From: Gyromitra esculenta
Taxonomy: Eukaryota > Ascomycota > Pezizomycetes > Pezizales > Discinaceae
Reading direction: 5' to 3'
Assembly: GCA_038503075.1 (NCBI GenBank)
Contig: JBCAML010000001.1
Span: 3,782,001-3,846,000 of the forward strand
DNA: 64,000 bases
A program made the translations under genes and the position numbers. Below, piece after piece: positions 21,971-35,300 of the stretch. Each line of letters opens with the position of its first letter. The stretch's first letter is position 1. The notes beneath the pieces are model-generated. The model was not told the origin of the DNA. It worked only from the letters and a program-made list of their open reading frames with translations, and searched no databases.

Positions 21971-23799
21971 TAGTTAATCTACACATGGGGCTCTTATCCT
22001 ACCATAAAGTGGAAGAAGGATGATTTATTGGAGTGCACGGAAAAAAAGCCGTAGAAATTGACAGCAGGCAGTTTTCTCCTCTAAAGTGGTTCCTCGAGAT
22101 CAAAAGTTAACCCGCCCTCGCTACCGTGTATCGGAGATTGACGAGATTGTACTATCTTAGAGTATGTCTAGAGTTTATCTTGCGAGCCGAGCCGTGAAGC
22201 TCTAGAGTAGATACCAAGCCTCAGGTACCGAAGTTGGGCCATGAATTTGAGAAGATCGGCTGCTGTTCCTCGGAATTGCCGGCAAGGTGAAATATTTGAT
22301 CGCAGCTTGAGAGAGATCTAGCCAAAGAAGCACTTGACTACGTACTCAAGACGTAACTGTGCGCTGAATACTGGTAGGTGGCACCTATACAACATGGCAT
22401 GCAAGCGACAGCTAGGCTGTCAAACATGGAAGACAACAGGTCAATGTTCCAAAGCTGCAGATGGTGGCAATTTTTCTTTCTCTCTCGCAAATAGAGAGGC
22501 CTACCTGCCCACGAACCTGTGCGTCTGCAAGACTAGATCTCCAGATTTCCGAGCACTGAGAAGTGATGTCGATTTCCAGCAATTCAGAAGGAGGTTTCGC
22601 GACTCCAGCTTGCAGATACCCCTGTCATCGCGTCATGATCCCAATTTTGTGAATTGTGCCGTAATCCGAGCTACATCCCCACTAGCCACACTTATGATCA
22701 GGTATCTCCACACGTTTAGCCAGGAGCGGCACGAGCATCCATGTATCCAGGTGAGACGTGACAAGAACGACAGAGTGGATACAAACGGGGTGAATCACAG
22801 CAATCGGAAAATTATGCCAAGCGAGAAATTCCGGATAGAAATTATCATCCCTCATCAATTCGTTTTCAGACTTCTTGTCGAGAGTTTCGTGGGGCTAGAA
22901 TCGAAGGAGAGATAGAAAAGAGACATTAGATAGCAACCCGGATCTCTCCATTCCGCGGCCTAAATGGGCGATCGGTTATGGGCCTGGCAGGAAAACATCC
23001 GAGCCTGCTTTTGAGCTGTTCTGGTGTTGAGGAAGCCACAGGTAAGAGATTGGGGTCGCAGGGGTAACTCTTGGTATCTTCTTTGGTAATTCACGTTGGT
23101 GCCGACCAATTATCCGCGCTGAAATAGAATATTCAACACGGATCGCTAGACAGCAACCAACTTTCGTGAAGAAAATCCAGGTTTTGATGGCGGTTGTGGA
23201 AACGGACGTGTTGCAGGCAATACAGCGTTGCTGACGTCTGTTTCGCAAATGCTATTTCTGACATACTTTTTTTCTTATGCCGCACGCACCTATCAGGTCA
23301 CCGAAACACCCAGATCGGAGGGGTTATTTGTGGCAGCAGCAAAACGTTTGCCGCAACAATTCATGCTTCACAGATGCTCTGTAGCTGCTGGAGGATTGGG
23401 TTTCGTGGAAAGGCCACGAGCCAGCACCATCTAATGAAATCATCTAGCATTTAGACAATTCTTTGTTTATAGCCGATGCTTGGCTTGGTTAACCGCTGTG
23501 GAAAAGGGGACGACTATGGCTGTGATGATACGGTGCTGCCAGAATGGACTCTGGAAGCCATTTCTTGTTTCCAGTTGAGAGGACGCAGATAGTGGATACA
23601 TATAGTTGAACAGGTGGAAATCACGGTCCTTCCAATCAGAACCCCTGGCATATGCCGGGCTCAGAGCATTCCGTCGCAGCCACAGCTAGCCAGGGACCAC
23701 CACGCTCTGTTCCCTGACAGCAAATCTAACTTTTGCGGCCAGACCACCTGCTCCTTCCGCTGCGTCGTCCAATTCCAGCAAGCGTGCTGCGTGTCTTGT

Positions 23800-24190
23800 C
23801 GCTCGCAGTGGTTTCCCTTCCCGTGTGCTCCTTTTCTGCTCCCACGGTCCCCCTTCCCTTTTCGCTCCCAGTTTCCGCCACCCTTTTTCATTCAACAGTT
23901 TCCCGCTAGCGTCGTCGTCGTGGTAGTCTTCGTCTTCGTCTTCGTCTCCCTCTCTTCCTTTTCTTTCCTTCCTCCTCCTCGTTCCTCACTTACTTCTTCT
24001 TCACAGTCTCTCGTTGAACAGCCTTTCTCTCAAACTCCTACTTTCGTTGATCATTCTCTCAGTTCGTTGAACCGAGCAGCAGAGTAGAGTTTGCTTTTGA
24101 GTTACTGCTGCCTTTTTTATTTACATCACCCCTATTGCATCAACACCATCACCATCACCACCAACACCATAGATTTTTAATAATACTACG
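23800..24190 (+). promoter_or_regulatory. C/T-rich leader/promoter of ECM33
   Basis: This is a long polypyrimidine-biased stretch directly upstream of the ECM33 start. It grades into CATCACC repeats at about 24140-24170 and an A-rich context (CAATAAA) at the ATG. It is probably a core promoter plus 5' UTR; the transcription start is not determinable here. Confidence 0.4.
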
Positions 24191-24197
24191 CAATAAA

Positions 24198-25488
24198 ATG
24201 CCTTCCCTCAGAAACTTTGTCTTGGCCTCTCTCGCGTGTGCTGGTGTTGCCAATGGTACGTGATGCTACCTGCAGTGTCTGCTACAATTCGCTTGAATCT
24301 CAATAACTAACTGTCAACAGCCAATACATGTAAGCAGGATTACGCCATTAACAGCGATGGAGATGTCAGCCAGCTCGATGGATGTGATATTGTCAAAGGA
24401 ACTATCACTGTTGGTTCGGGTGTTCTCAATCTCTCGATGTCCAATGTTCAAGAGATTCAAGGAGATTTGAACGTCAAAGGGGCTTCGGGTCTTACATCAA
24501 TCACTGCTCCAAAGCTGAATGCGATCTCTGGGGGCTTCAATTTGCAGGAATTGACTGTTCTTCAGACTCTCAGCTGCCCTGCGCTCACCAAGGTTGGCAC
24601 CATCAACTGGGTTACCCTGCCTGCGTTAAAGGCTCTCGAATTCACAGCAGAGGTCACAGAATGTCAAGAAGTCTTGATCACGGACACTTGGCTTACTTCT
24701 CTTGATGGTATCAACTTGGTAACAGCTGATATTTTTAACATCAACAACAACAAGTACCTGAAAACCGTTAATGTTGCTCTCGGCAATGTTACTGGTGCCC
24801 TTTCAATCGAGTTCAACAGCAAGGGAGTTGATGTTTCGTTCCCTGACCTTACCTGGGCCATGAACATTACTATTCGTGATGCTGGATCCGTCAGCTTCCC
24901 GAAACTCACGGAAGTCAACTCGACCATCGCATTCATCAACAACACTTTTACCGATTGCCAATTCCCCGCTTTGTCCCAGGTCGGCCAGTCTTTCGCCTTC
25001 AACAGCAACACTCAGCTTACCAACATCACCGCCAGCAAACTCGAGACTATTGGTGGTACTTTCCAACTTGCCAACAACACTAAGCTCCTTAAGATCGATG
25101 GATTTCCTTCCGTGACTACTGTTGATGGATCTATTGATTTCTCTGGAGCTTTCACCTAGTATGTTCATTCTGGTATTACGATTATTTGCCTAATGCTAAC
25201 TATAATAGTGCCACCCTTCCTTCGCTCGATGACGTTCGTGGTGGATTCAATGCCCAGACCACTGGAAACTTTTCTTGCACCGAATTTGACAACTACCACT
25301 CCAACGGTGTCATCAAGGGAGACGGATACAAGTGCGCAGGAAAGCTCAACGAAGCGAAGTCTTCTACTGGTGGTGCTTCTACTTCTGGTTCCGGAAACAA
25401 TAGTACGGACAAGACAGGGTCGGCTGCTCGTGCTGGTGTCAGCATTCTGGCTTTGCTCGCTGCCGGTGCCGCTATGTTGGTTCTGTAA
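24198..25488 (+). CDS. ecm33: GPI-anchored cell-wall protein, Ecm33/Sps2 family
   Basis: Three exons: 24198-24255, 24321-25158 and 25209-25488, giving 391 residues. The N-terminal signal peptide (LRNFVLASLACAGVANA) is followed by a Cys-containing segment (CKQDYAINSDGDVSQLDGC). Leucine-rich-like repeats of the receptor-L/Ecm33 type come next (ITAPKLNAISGGFNLQEL, LPSLDDVRGGFNAQTTGNF). Many N-glycosylation sequons are visible (NLS, NIT, NNT, NST). The C-terminus has a Ser/Gly-rich spacer and a hydrophobic tail (ARAGVSILALLAAGAAMLVL), as expected for GPI-anchor addition. Ecm33 proteins support cell-wall integrity and surface protein organisation. Intron 1 splits the signal-peptide end and intron 2 (25159-25208, 50 nt, branch GCTAAC) restores GAFTYATLPSL. 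Architecture and length are normal; the family call is strong. Confidence 0.93.
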
Positions 25489-28256
25489 ATGTGTAACAGG
25501 AATTTTGTCGTTGCATTTTAGTGTCTTGTCAATTTACCATGCTTGTTATCCTGGATATTAGGATATTAGGATAATTATTCCTTAGTCCCTGGTTCCAAGA
25601 GTTGGAGATTGGGAAAGATGATGAGGCAATGAGGTTGGGTTCGCTTGATAAAAAGGTTTCAGTTTTTTTTTTTTTTTTTGCGTTTCTGGTTTTTAGTTTT
25701 CCCTTTTTCTTCCGGTCATGGAGGACGGCGGCCGGAAGGTATATAGTGCTGCAAAGTTGGTACGTCGTTCTCTTATTCACAATACATGGTAATTGGGTGT
25801 TTCTTTTGCGTAACTATTCCCACTTTTTTCTTTGACCTGCATAGCCTGTTTTTGAATGGTTTCCAGTTCTGTTTTTAGTCTATCGTTCACCTAAATATCT
25901 TGTAGTACAGCTCGTCAAGCTACTTTTTTTTTTTTGCTTCATGTTTTTGTTGGGTACTTTGGTGATAGAATGTCTATACCTGAGTATAAGTGAATCGGAA
26001 ATCGTGTTTGCAGTATCTCTACTTTGGCCCAGCGTTGATTTTTATTCCATCTGAGTTGACTGCTCGTTAAGCCACCTTCGAAGCTGGCTGGAGGAGTCGA
26101 AGTTCGCTCGTGGTACCATGTTAAGCAGTGATCTGGATAAGCAAATGAGTAGTCTGGGTTGGGTGGGATGGCTCTATATCTCGGCGAGCGCACAAATTCG
26201 AACCTTGTTTGTCCCCGGGGATTCCTTTTCATTCGTGGGTCCTCGTTTCTGCTTTCTCTCGGATCGCAGTAAGCATCGAAGCAGGCGCGGTTGGCCTTGG
26301 GATTGTCAATGGGGTGTAACCAAAGCTAGTTTGATGTCGATGCATGAAAACGCAAGAACCCACCTTGGCTCGCCAAATGATTGCCGGGGACTCATGCAGG
26401 ACATCATGCATACATGTACGCATCGGTGATCCTAAAGTGGTCAGTTATAGGCCTTGGGAGCTCTAACCAGGTTTACGACCACGGATATCTGGATGGCGAG
26501 CAATGAAAGCTGGTAGAGATAACTCACCCTTGTACGGACTGTGTGCTGAGTTCCAACCTTCTTTAATGCTGTCAAATAACAGATATGCAGAATCACAGCG
26601 GACGACATGATCCACACTGTTACGGCCAGGTACATACTGGAGCCTTGAGAGACGGAAGTGGATTATTTTCTTGCTTCTTCCACATGTTCATATTGGGGAT
26701 TCTTGCGTTGTGCTGCTTTCCGTCTTGCAACCTGTATTATGTCCATAAACGAGATCTCCGCTCTCCCCGAATCTTTGTCCTACGGCCGAAGCATATTGCT
26801 CGCGGGGCTTTTCGTTGCCGTCATTGACCCATTGGCTTGTCCTCGATTTGGAGGTTCGTGGTAATCTAGAGGGTTTCGGGCAGCGACATACTCCTCGTTC
26901 TGTCATCAGTGGCGAAGGGGAGCATAACCCGTGGATGATGGCTGCTTGTGGGCTTCGGGGCCTTTGATTCGTTATGGTATTGGTTCTGAGCTGATGTCTA
27001 GGCCTTTCAACGGCGGAATAATTAACTGATCGGTTCCCCCGTTGTTTCAATCTTTACGGTCATCATGTCTCAATCGCAAGGAAAGAAAGAAAGAAAGAAA
27101 AAACTCCCGCAGTCCCTGCTACAGATCCGTCAAATAGACAGACCACATTTGTGGTAAATTGAGTTAGAATCGTACCCCCGAAGCACCGATTAGATTTGTC
27201 ACCTCCCCTTGCTAGATGTTGTTGGAGAGGGTAAAAAATTGACAGCTATCACCATCATTTCTCCCAGGTTCAAGTTGAGATGAACGGCCGGGCCGAGTCG
27301 CACGCAGGGCATTATAACCACGAGACTGATCGTGTTGGTGCTGGATTCGACCGCTCCAGGTAAGGGGTTCCGGAAGTCCCTAATATTAGACCAAAGGCCT
27401 ATCAGAAATATATAATTTTTCTGGTTTATAAGATCGTCTAGTCGGCAGTATATCCTCTTTGCGTGTGTCCGAACAGCAGGAGAATATGGAGTTTCCTCGT
27501 GGCCAATATGCTTCTCTCCCGACCCCTGGAAGCTTATTACTGCAGGCACACACCACACACACCGTCCAACATATATACAGATCGAGTTAAGATTATTAAC
27601 CTTGATTTTCCTGTGATGCAGTGAATATCAGACATCGGTGTCTTTGATGGCTTTGGGCAAGTAGAGGTTTTCTTTTTTCTCTTTCTATGCCCTTGTTGAC
27701 GAATCTAGCAAGAGAAAGGGAATACTTTACTCAATAGCCGTGAGACATTTGAGACTCTTGCGGGTGTTGGTATCGAGGTGTGGGGCACGGTCAATTTCTC
27801 GTGTTTAACGGATGATCCCCCTTCGGCCCCACCTTATTGAGCATGAGAGGGGCTGAGATTTTCTGATATGCTAAGGGGTCTATGGATTTGCTGGACAGTT
27901 GATCATCATCTGCGGTCTTAGTGGTAGCGGGGCTTGTATATCAAGGGCAGGCTGCCCATACTACTCCTGTTCTTCTTGCTCATTACCTCTTCCTTCCACT
28001 TCCCCTACGAAATTCGGTCTCTTCTTCACTCACATCTATTTGAGTGGGATCCACTCATTAAGCTATTCTTTTATACAATCTAGTGCTGCTTTTGCTCTGC
28101 TTTTACTCTTTTGGCTGAAAGAGATATCCGTTATTACTTGATATCATCTGTGGTTTTCTTCGGGTTTTGCCTGCTTGTTTTGCGTATTTTTTTTCACTAC
28201 CTGCGGTTAAAATCTCCAATCAATCAATCAGATCAAGCTCATCTACCACCAAATTC
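25489..28256. other. Intergenic region between ECM33 and the bHLH gene
   Basis: The left part is the ECM33 3' flank, with poly(T) runs near 25665-25680 and 25925-25935. A GAAA microsatellite is at 27081-27100. The minus frame at 26441-26635 is hydrophobic and could be a small membrane-protein exon, but I could not extend it into a gene. From about 27950 the sequence is T/C-rich and likely includes the 5' leader of the bHLH gene. Confidence 0.45.
27081..27100. repeat. GAAA microsatellite
   Basis: Five GAAA units followed by an A-run, in intergenic sequence. Confidence 0.9.
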
Positions 28257-29253
28257 ATGGCTATGATGGCTTCTAAACCTTGTTCTAATCAGGCCCTTCC
28301 GTATGCTACTCTAGAATCCTTCAACTGCATTCATAGACTAACCCAATTTTAGACCACTAAGCTCATTGATGCGGACTTATATGCACTCACGGCCTGAAAA
28401 GGCCAAGATCACTGGAGAAGCAGAACATGAATACAAGCTATTTCGAGAAAATCCACCTACTATCATTGAACCAATCCGTATTGAGTCTACCCAATCGGGG
28501 TACCAGCAAGGTCATTTGGTTATGCCGACTCCCTCGTCTTTGACCTCAAACCATCTTCCTCTTGCAGAGCCTTCGAGTTACCATAACGTCTCTGATATGG
28601 AAACCCCTGGATTTTCAATGATGAGCCCAATATCCCCTCGAACTCGCTGCCCTTCCTTGACGGAGTCAATCTTATCTTCGACGGCTTGTGCATCTCCGGG
28701 AAGCCACAGTCCCACAACACCAATCTCAGAGCGAGGAAGCATCTCATCTGTCTATAGTGATGGGAGAGGCAGTGCCGTATCTAGTGGTCCATCTTACCGA
28801 GATGTCCAGCGCAATCATCATCGTCACCAACATAGCCATTATCACCAACACAGAGTTTCAAAGTCATACCAACCTTCTAGCCGCCCTCGCTCCAGTGTTT
28901 CACCCCCTCCTCTACCAATAGCCCGTTTGGCCATATCCGAAGTCTTGGAACATGGCAAAGGAAAAATGACGAAACACGAGAAACGACGTATCAACCACCT
29001 CAACTCCGAGAAGAAGCGCCGGGAGAACATTAAAGACGGCATGGACGCACTTTTGAAACTGGTACCCCAGTGCACAGACCCTCAGATGTCTAAGGCAAAC
29101 ATCTTGAAGAAGACTAGAGAGTTCATTCTGGAGCTCCATGATGGAACTAGAAATCTGCAGATGGAAATTAAGAGGGCGCGTCAGGAGAATGATGAACTGC
29201 GCCGGTATGTAGGTCACCAGCAAGACCCCTACAAGTTTACTTGTCGTCTATAG
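28257..29253 (+). CDS. bHLH transcription factor
   Basis: Two exons, 28257-28300 and 28353-29253, give 314 residues. A short first exon starting MAMMASKPCSNQAL joins in frame across a 52-nt intron (donor GTATGC, branch GACTAAC, acceptor TTTTAG). The C-terminal third (about residues 222-275) is a complete basic helix-loop-helix domain. Its basic region is KRRINHLNSEKKRRENI, followed by helix 1 (DGMDALLKLVP), a loop and helix 2 (MSKANILKKTREFILEL). The H, E and R contact positions of the basic region (H-x3-E-x3-R) are present, so E-box binding of the CACGTG class is expected. The remainder is Ser/Pro-rich with a His-rich stretch (HHRHQHSHYHQHR). A short helical segment after helix 2 (MEIKRARQENDELRRYV) may extend dimerisation. 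The target pathway cannot be told from sequence. If exon 1 is not used, Met at 28369 is an alternative start. Confidence 0.88.
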
Positions 29254-32179
29254 CTATGCATTCCTTTGGTTCTTTTTTTTATTTATCTTTCATGCTCTTT
29301 ATGCTTTGTTGATGGTTTTCATGTTATTCATGTTTTGTTGAGTGTCCTTGGTACTTTGGGGACTTTTTGGGATATTATTTTGGAATTTTGTGTCAGGATC
29401 GTAATATAATTCTTTTTCTTTTTTTTTTTTCGTCTCAGACTTTCATTTACTTTTCATAGGGTTCGCTTCGGAAAAAAAAAATTAGCCTTAGTATCGTTAT
29501 TATTATTATTATTATTATTATTTGATTTATGCTCTGAGTATGTTGTGGCGAATGTATCAATTATTTACGCGTCCCTGGATAGAACTTTTAGGAGTTGCAC
29601 GCTGTATTAAGTGTTGGGAATTGCGAGTTGGTGAAAATTGATTGCTGCAATTTGTAATTTAATCTCCCTACTTTTTACTCTTTCCTTTGTTATGGTGTTT
29701 AGGACTAGCTTTTGGGACATATTAGTTATGTCGTTCATTTACACTTATTGTAAGTGGCAAGAATTTTAGCTAAGGCAGAAAAAAAAAAAACCGGCTCGCT
29801 TTACTTTTACTCATTTTCTTGTTGTGGTGATCGTGATGCACAGTCCTTTGAGTTGCAGGAGTTGATAGATTTTTTTTGGAGAGATCGCATTTTGATTAAA
29901 GATGAAATAATTACCTGTCGTAAAATACGTGAGGTTGGTAAAGCCCGTCGGTAAGCCGGAACTGGAGTCTCGACCAACCCAGGAACTGATTTGGTGCAGC
30001 TCTTTTTCAGCCCTTGCTTGGGACATCATATCCAGCGCAACCACAGTATACTAGTACAGCTGCATTGCGTTTAAGGTACGATGCAAATAAGATAAACTTT
30101 TTAAATAGGCGAGTTACAGTATGTACCTCGCCTGGATGCTCGAAGCCATCAGCACTATCCAGATGCCGTGCATATCAGCTTTCTATTTGCGAGAGATTTC
30201 TCGCTGACGGCCCATTGCCACAGTGATGCTTTGACCGTTATATAGTTCGATCTATAAACTTTCTACTGGGATAATAGCATCTCAGGATTCCATCGTGAGG
30301 CAAGCAAGGAATATCGCAAAAGTAGTGCGAGAAGCGTACCATCACTTTCTTGCCTGGAATGCAAGGTGTCAGGTGTTTAGTTTATGCGAGATCCGGTAGG
30401 GGAGCCCGTAGGTTCAAATTTGAAGTATATCGTTGTTGTCAAGTCGCCGACCCAGTAACGGTTCTAGTGTGGATACCACGAGCTTGAGGCTGAATATATG
30501 CGAGATTAGAATATGAAAAAAAACGAAGGTGGGGGTTTAGAATGAAATGGCCAGCATTGGGCCATGAAGTAAAACAGTGTCCGGGAAAAAAAGTGGTGTG
30601 TGTGACCTTAGTCCAACTGCTTGAGTGCCCTGTCTTGGAGGATATCTTGCCCTTGGGACTTGGGCGCTGTTTCGTACCCGTGATAATTGGTGCTACCAAG
30701 ATTGAATTTTTTATGATTGTAGATCTTGTCTTGGTGAAAAAACGCACGTACCATCTCGAAGATCCTTGACTAGGAAAAGTAAAAATATTGATTTCACGTG
30801 TTGGGTCATTTAAAACAAACGAATGCCTGGACTGGGGCGTTGTCAAAGTGCGGGGTTTTGAGGTTTCTTTTTACCATCCCTTGACATAGAGGAAATGATC
30901 AAACGAACGTGTCTTATATAGACCCTGAAAACGTCATTGATTGGGAATAATCAAAACATTGGGGGTGGTTCACCCCCAATCACTCGTTGGCGATTGCGAA
31001 TGTAGTGGGTGGCTGAAACTTGATGGTTACGTGCTCGCTTCATGTCTAGAGAATCCCTAAAGACCAAGCAATCAATTCCTGGTACGGGTATCACGTTTGG
31101 ATGCGAGGTCTCATTGGTCGTGAAGGGCAGGTTGTAGGTGTAGATGTCTGCTTGAGAGGGCTGGTAATTCGTCTGCTGGCTGACGGCAAATAATGGCCTA
31201 TCCCACTAATCGCGCTCAGGCTAGAGAAGGGGTCTCTAAGACAAGAAAATTATTGATAAGGACTGACCGGCTAGAGGATTAGAAAGCTATGAGTAGTACA
31301 TTTCGTCATTAGCCACAAGAACCCTTTGTTTTTTTAAAACTTCGTCATTGACTTGAACATATATGCATACCAGCTTTCTGAGCGAACGCCAAGCATCGCT
31401 GCATGTTCCTAAGTTCCCATGAAAGTCTCGTAGTAAACTGTTAGTTTCCGTGGAAAAGTGTACAGGTGAGTATATATTCATATTCATACCATTTAAATTT
31501 TAATCTTCACTCAGAGGAAAGACTTGTCTCACTCTTTATTTCATATACACTAGCTGCTTTCCAAGGACCTCACTGAATTCATTTAGCTGGTTTTTGGTTT
31601 ATCAGTATGACTAATAAAGCCGCCTTTAGGTGGGCTAGATAGCAATGAACGGATTGGCTGGGCGTTGTTTAAGCCCGCCTAGATTGAAGTTGACTGACTG
31701 GAGGTCATAATTATGTGTGTGGGTGCACTAGATGTTTTTTATATTTATAAGAATGGTCCTAGCGCCTGAAATTCAGGGTAACTGCTAGCCCTAGAAATAC
31801 GCCTGGAAATATACAAGGCACGCACATAGCGCTGCGTGTGGACTGCAATTTGACTAGTTTATGAACTGAACTAGAGTACATGTATCGTATCGACTGGGAA
31901 GGTACCCGGCGCTACCATGTGGCTTGCGTGCAGAAAATGCTTGAGCCAACCAGATATGATAGGGCTTTCATCCCTTTGGTCACATTTACCATCATGTCTG
32001 GTATAGCCCCGAGTAATGTTGGGTCGTATTTTCCCAGCCAATACGGTAGTTTGGAGCTGTCTAGCGGCAGTCGGCTGCAGTCTAGATGGACGCTCAACCG
32101 TTGGATCTACCGTATGCATTAAATCCATTGGCTAAGCTATATCAAGCTTGCATTCCATAACCCCCTGAAGCGCCATAAG
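29254..32179. other. Gene-poor tract downstream of the bHLH gene
   Basis: The first part is the bHLH 3' flank, T-rich. A TTA microsatellite follows at 29497-29520. The rest has no gene I can support; the minus frame at 30439-30846 shows no family features. Confidence 0.5.
29497..29520. repeat. TTA microsatellite
   Basis: Eight TTA units in the bHLH 3' flank. Confidence 0.95.
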
Positions 32180-32338
32180 TACAATCTCTCCCGGCCAAAC
32201 GACGAAACTGGGCAATTGACGAACAGGGGTCTGGGAGAGAGCAGTAATGGTTTAGGGTTCTGAGGACTGCCAATATTTGTGGTGGTAAACCCTTGTTCAT
32301 CAACTGCCCAGTTTCGTCGTGTGGCCGGAGAGGCTGTA
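32180..32338. mobile_element. MITE, family 2
   Basis: A roughly 159-bp element with about 45-bp imperfect terminal inverted repeats. The left end reads CTCTCCCGGCCAAACGACGA; the right end on the other strand reads CTCTCCGGCCACACGACGAA. The arms continue through AACTGGGCA and GAACA. TA dinucleotides bound both ends, suggesting a TA target site. The interior is non-coding. Its ends differ from MITE family 1, so it is a separate family. Only one copy is in the window. Confidence 0.8.
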
Positions 32339-35300
32339 TGGAGCAGCGAAGTAAACCTACTCGATGAGCATGACGTTGCTAGTGCGTCTATCAGTCACTG
32401 TTATCTACTAAATTTTACACGATGAACTGGTGTCTTAGTTTTTTACTTGGAGTGGATGGTTTTCACGTTCTCTCAGATTTTGTTCTCTAGGTCGGGTCGT
32501 GTCTTAACAGCGAGATATGGCATAATTCGATTTTGTAAGTCTTCCTCACATCTCGACTCTGCGAGGAGCCCTGTGTCATCCCCATGCCTCGAGTAGCTAC
32601 TAGCCTTATGGGGCTGTTATTAAAACTTATGCATCGGCTAACTCACCGATGGGTCGCAGTAGTAGATGGGTTGCATCCATGGCTAAAGAAATCTCTTTAA
32701 TTAATTTATGAAAGTATCAATATATGTCTTGGCTTGCATTTTCCAGCCATGAACGTCCTTTCTGGCTACGAAGAGGCGGACCCCTGGAAATTAGGTATGA
32801 ACCAAGATCCGGCCCTGTCAGCACGCCTACCGTCTTAATTTTAAGAGGCTTATTTTAGGGCCAAGACATTTGAATGGAGTTAAAGACATCAGCTAACTTA
32901 GGCCAACCTATGAGGTAAAACACTTGAGCGTGTACTCGAGCCTATCAGGGTAAGTTTTAAGGGCGGATGTGGGCTGCCGAGTGAGCATCCGTGACCCACC
33001 CGCGACCAACACCCCATAAGGCGATTGGAGACTTTTGTTCTTATTATAGGTTCGTCTCCACCCCTAGATTTGCCCTCGGTGTAGGGTGATCTACAAAAAT
33101 TGAGCTGGGCATGCGGGAGACTGATCTATTTGCCCATGGCTACATCTAGAGGACCTAATCCTCCGCCGATTACCGCCTATTATTATTATTCATGACTATT
33201 TATTTATTCAATAGGCGACTACCGTCCACCAATGAGTCACTTCGTGCCAAACACTAGTAATCATATGGGGGGACGTGTACTGCTACTTTATATACGCGAA
33301 TCCTTGATCGGTGGTCAAGCCCGAGGTTCGAACTTGAGGAAATCTGGATCGAGCTGGCTCGGCTCATCGGCATATGCATCACTACACGTAATCCGAGCGA
33401 TGACGGAAACAAGGCCCTGCCGATCGAAGTACCGGCAGTTATATTTTATTTTTATTCCACGCTGATCCTGTTGCCTATAACTTACTGCGCAGCAAGCGAG
33501 AATAGTAGCTTACGAAGTGAAGAGGACGTGTTTTTGTAGGTAGGCTAGAAGGCAAGCAATATTCGATTGCTCCCCCCTGAATACTCTCATCTATATGTAT
33601 TCGTTTAGTACTTGTATGCCTGGGCCTGCGTCTCCGAGGCCATGTTTAAGAGGCATTGTACTGTGAAGACTTCCAGCATACGTGTAGTTCCGAATCATCG
33701 CTCGAGTGATAGCTCGTGAATCGGATCTTATTTTTTCCGGGATAGCAAAGATTCCGAGAAAGTAAACGGGTCCACTTAAATTTCCCCAGGCACAATGCTT
33801 TATTGGATACACGAAACCGATCACTAGGATTATCCAGTAAGATGCATATACATGTATCTAGGCGAGAGCACATGTAAACGGGACGGAAGAAAGTGCCGTT
33901 TTCACAAGGATAGTGAATTATATCTGCTATTAAACAAGGAAGGTGCTCCTACGTATACAAGATCGGTGAAGAGGATTACCTCTAAGGCCTGGCTAAAAAA
34001 GACCATCTAGAAGCATTTGAGACTAAATTACTCTGAGTTAGGGCTGAGCCTCCGTTCTAGATCTTCAGGTTCAACCTGTGAAATATATTATTTTCCAGGC
34101 CACAGATATTTCATTCTGAAGTCTAAGCCTTCCCGATGCGGTTATAGGTTCTATCGTACAATCTAACTTATTATTACGAAAATCGCGCGGTATTTTCCTC
34201 TGAAGAGGTGAATACCGGGGTCGATCGGCCAGCCGTAAAAAAAAAAAGATCTTTTAAACATGCATCAGAATCTGCAACATACATGTATACGTGTATCGAG
34301 TTGGTTAAATCCGACGATAAAACCACTTTGGAGCGCAAGACCACCCAGGAACAGTGGCGCAATACCAGTTTCGGCTCTCTTTTGGAGCACTTTTCGAAGG
34401 CCTAGATGCAGTATAAGCGCTGTATATGGTAGTTTAGGCGTCTGGCTTCGCAGCGCGCTTGATATACACGCTAGCAAGGTGGTGGTTACTGGCTCGATGG
34501 CATACCTCGTATTCAAACCCATGTTTCGGTATATTACGAATACGATAGGCCGGTACTCGAGACACCCATCGGCTTAGGAGGTACTGGGATGAGTAGGCAG
34601 CGAATGTGCGTGTACTGTAAAAGGCGCAAGGATAGTTCACCGCGTACCATGACGATGAAACTTCTTAGGCATGTGCATCGCAATTGCCATCGCAGGAGGC
34701 CTCAGAAGCCCTCCTTTCCATTGATTCGTTTGCTGTGGATCAAATGCTTACCATCCAATTGAGCCCTCTTGAGCCCGATGACTCTCAGAAGCATGTTTTT
34801 GCGCAGAAATGCTGCGCCTGCACGATCGCAGTGTGTGCATCGTTATTGCTTGTCCTGGGTACAAACGCAGTAAGCGAAAGATTTCGCGCTAGGCGGCAAA
34901 TTTATTCGAGTAAATGAATGACATGTGCATATGTGGATTCAATCCCTGCCTCCCCAGAGGATCTTCTGTGCCGCATCGGAGAGATTTTTTTTGCTGCACC
35001 AATGTCGCTTAGTTTAACCTTTTGACAACTGCTAATTAGTAACGGGTCTCCACGATATGGAATATGCCGATATCTGTTACCGTGCTTGCTACTAGGAACT
35101 TGGCACCGAGGCTTTAGGAAACATTAACTGTCTCATTTAATGAGCAATTAATATAATACCAGCAAAGTGGTGTTTTAAGAAGATAGTCTCAGGCTCACTA
35201 AGCGCGTATTTTACAGATGACCACGACCAATAGTGCCCTTCTCTTTAATAAGATAATATAGCTCAAGAATGAGGATAGTTGCCGAGGAGGTGAACCTTGT

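Larger units (their letters stand above)
20148..24197. other. Intergenic tract, no gene supported
   Basis: About 4 kb between the divergent glycosylase and ECM33 starts. The longest open frame (22334-22915, plus) lacks recognisable motifs, and I do not call it. A TAATC microsatellite (four units) is at 21951-21970. The last about 450 bp before ECM33 is strongly C/T-rich, with CTTCGT and GTCGTC repeats near 23910-23945. That is usual for promoters and 5' leaders of strongly expressed fungal genes. Confidence 0.5.

Noticed and set aside
22334..22915. 193-codon plus-strand open frame
   Set aside because: No domain motif, unconvincing amino-acid composition, and surrounded by gene-poor sequence.
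26441..26635. Minus-strand hydrophobic open frame of 64 codons
   Set aside because: It could be one exon of a small membrane protein, but I found no flanking exons that restore a recognisable family, and stops bound it closely.
30439..30846. 135-codon minus-strand open frame
   Set aside because: No motif, and its neighbours are all non-coding. I treat it as a chance open frame.
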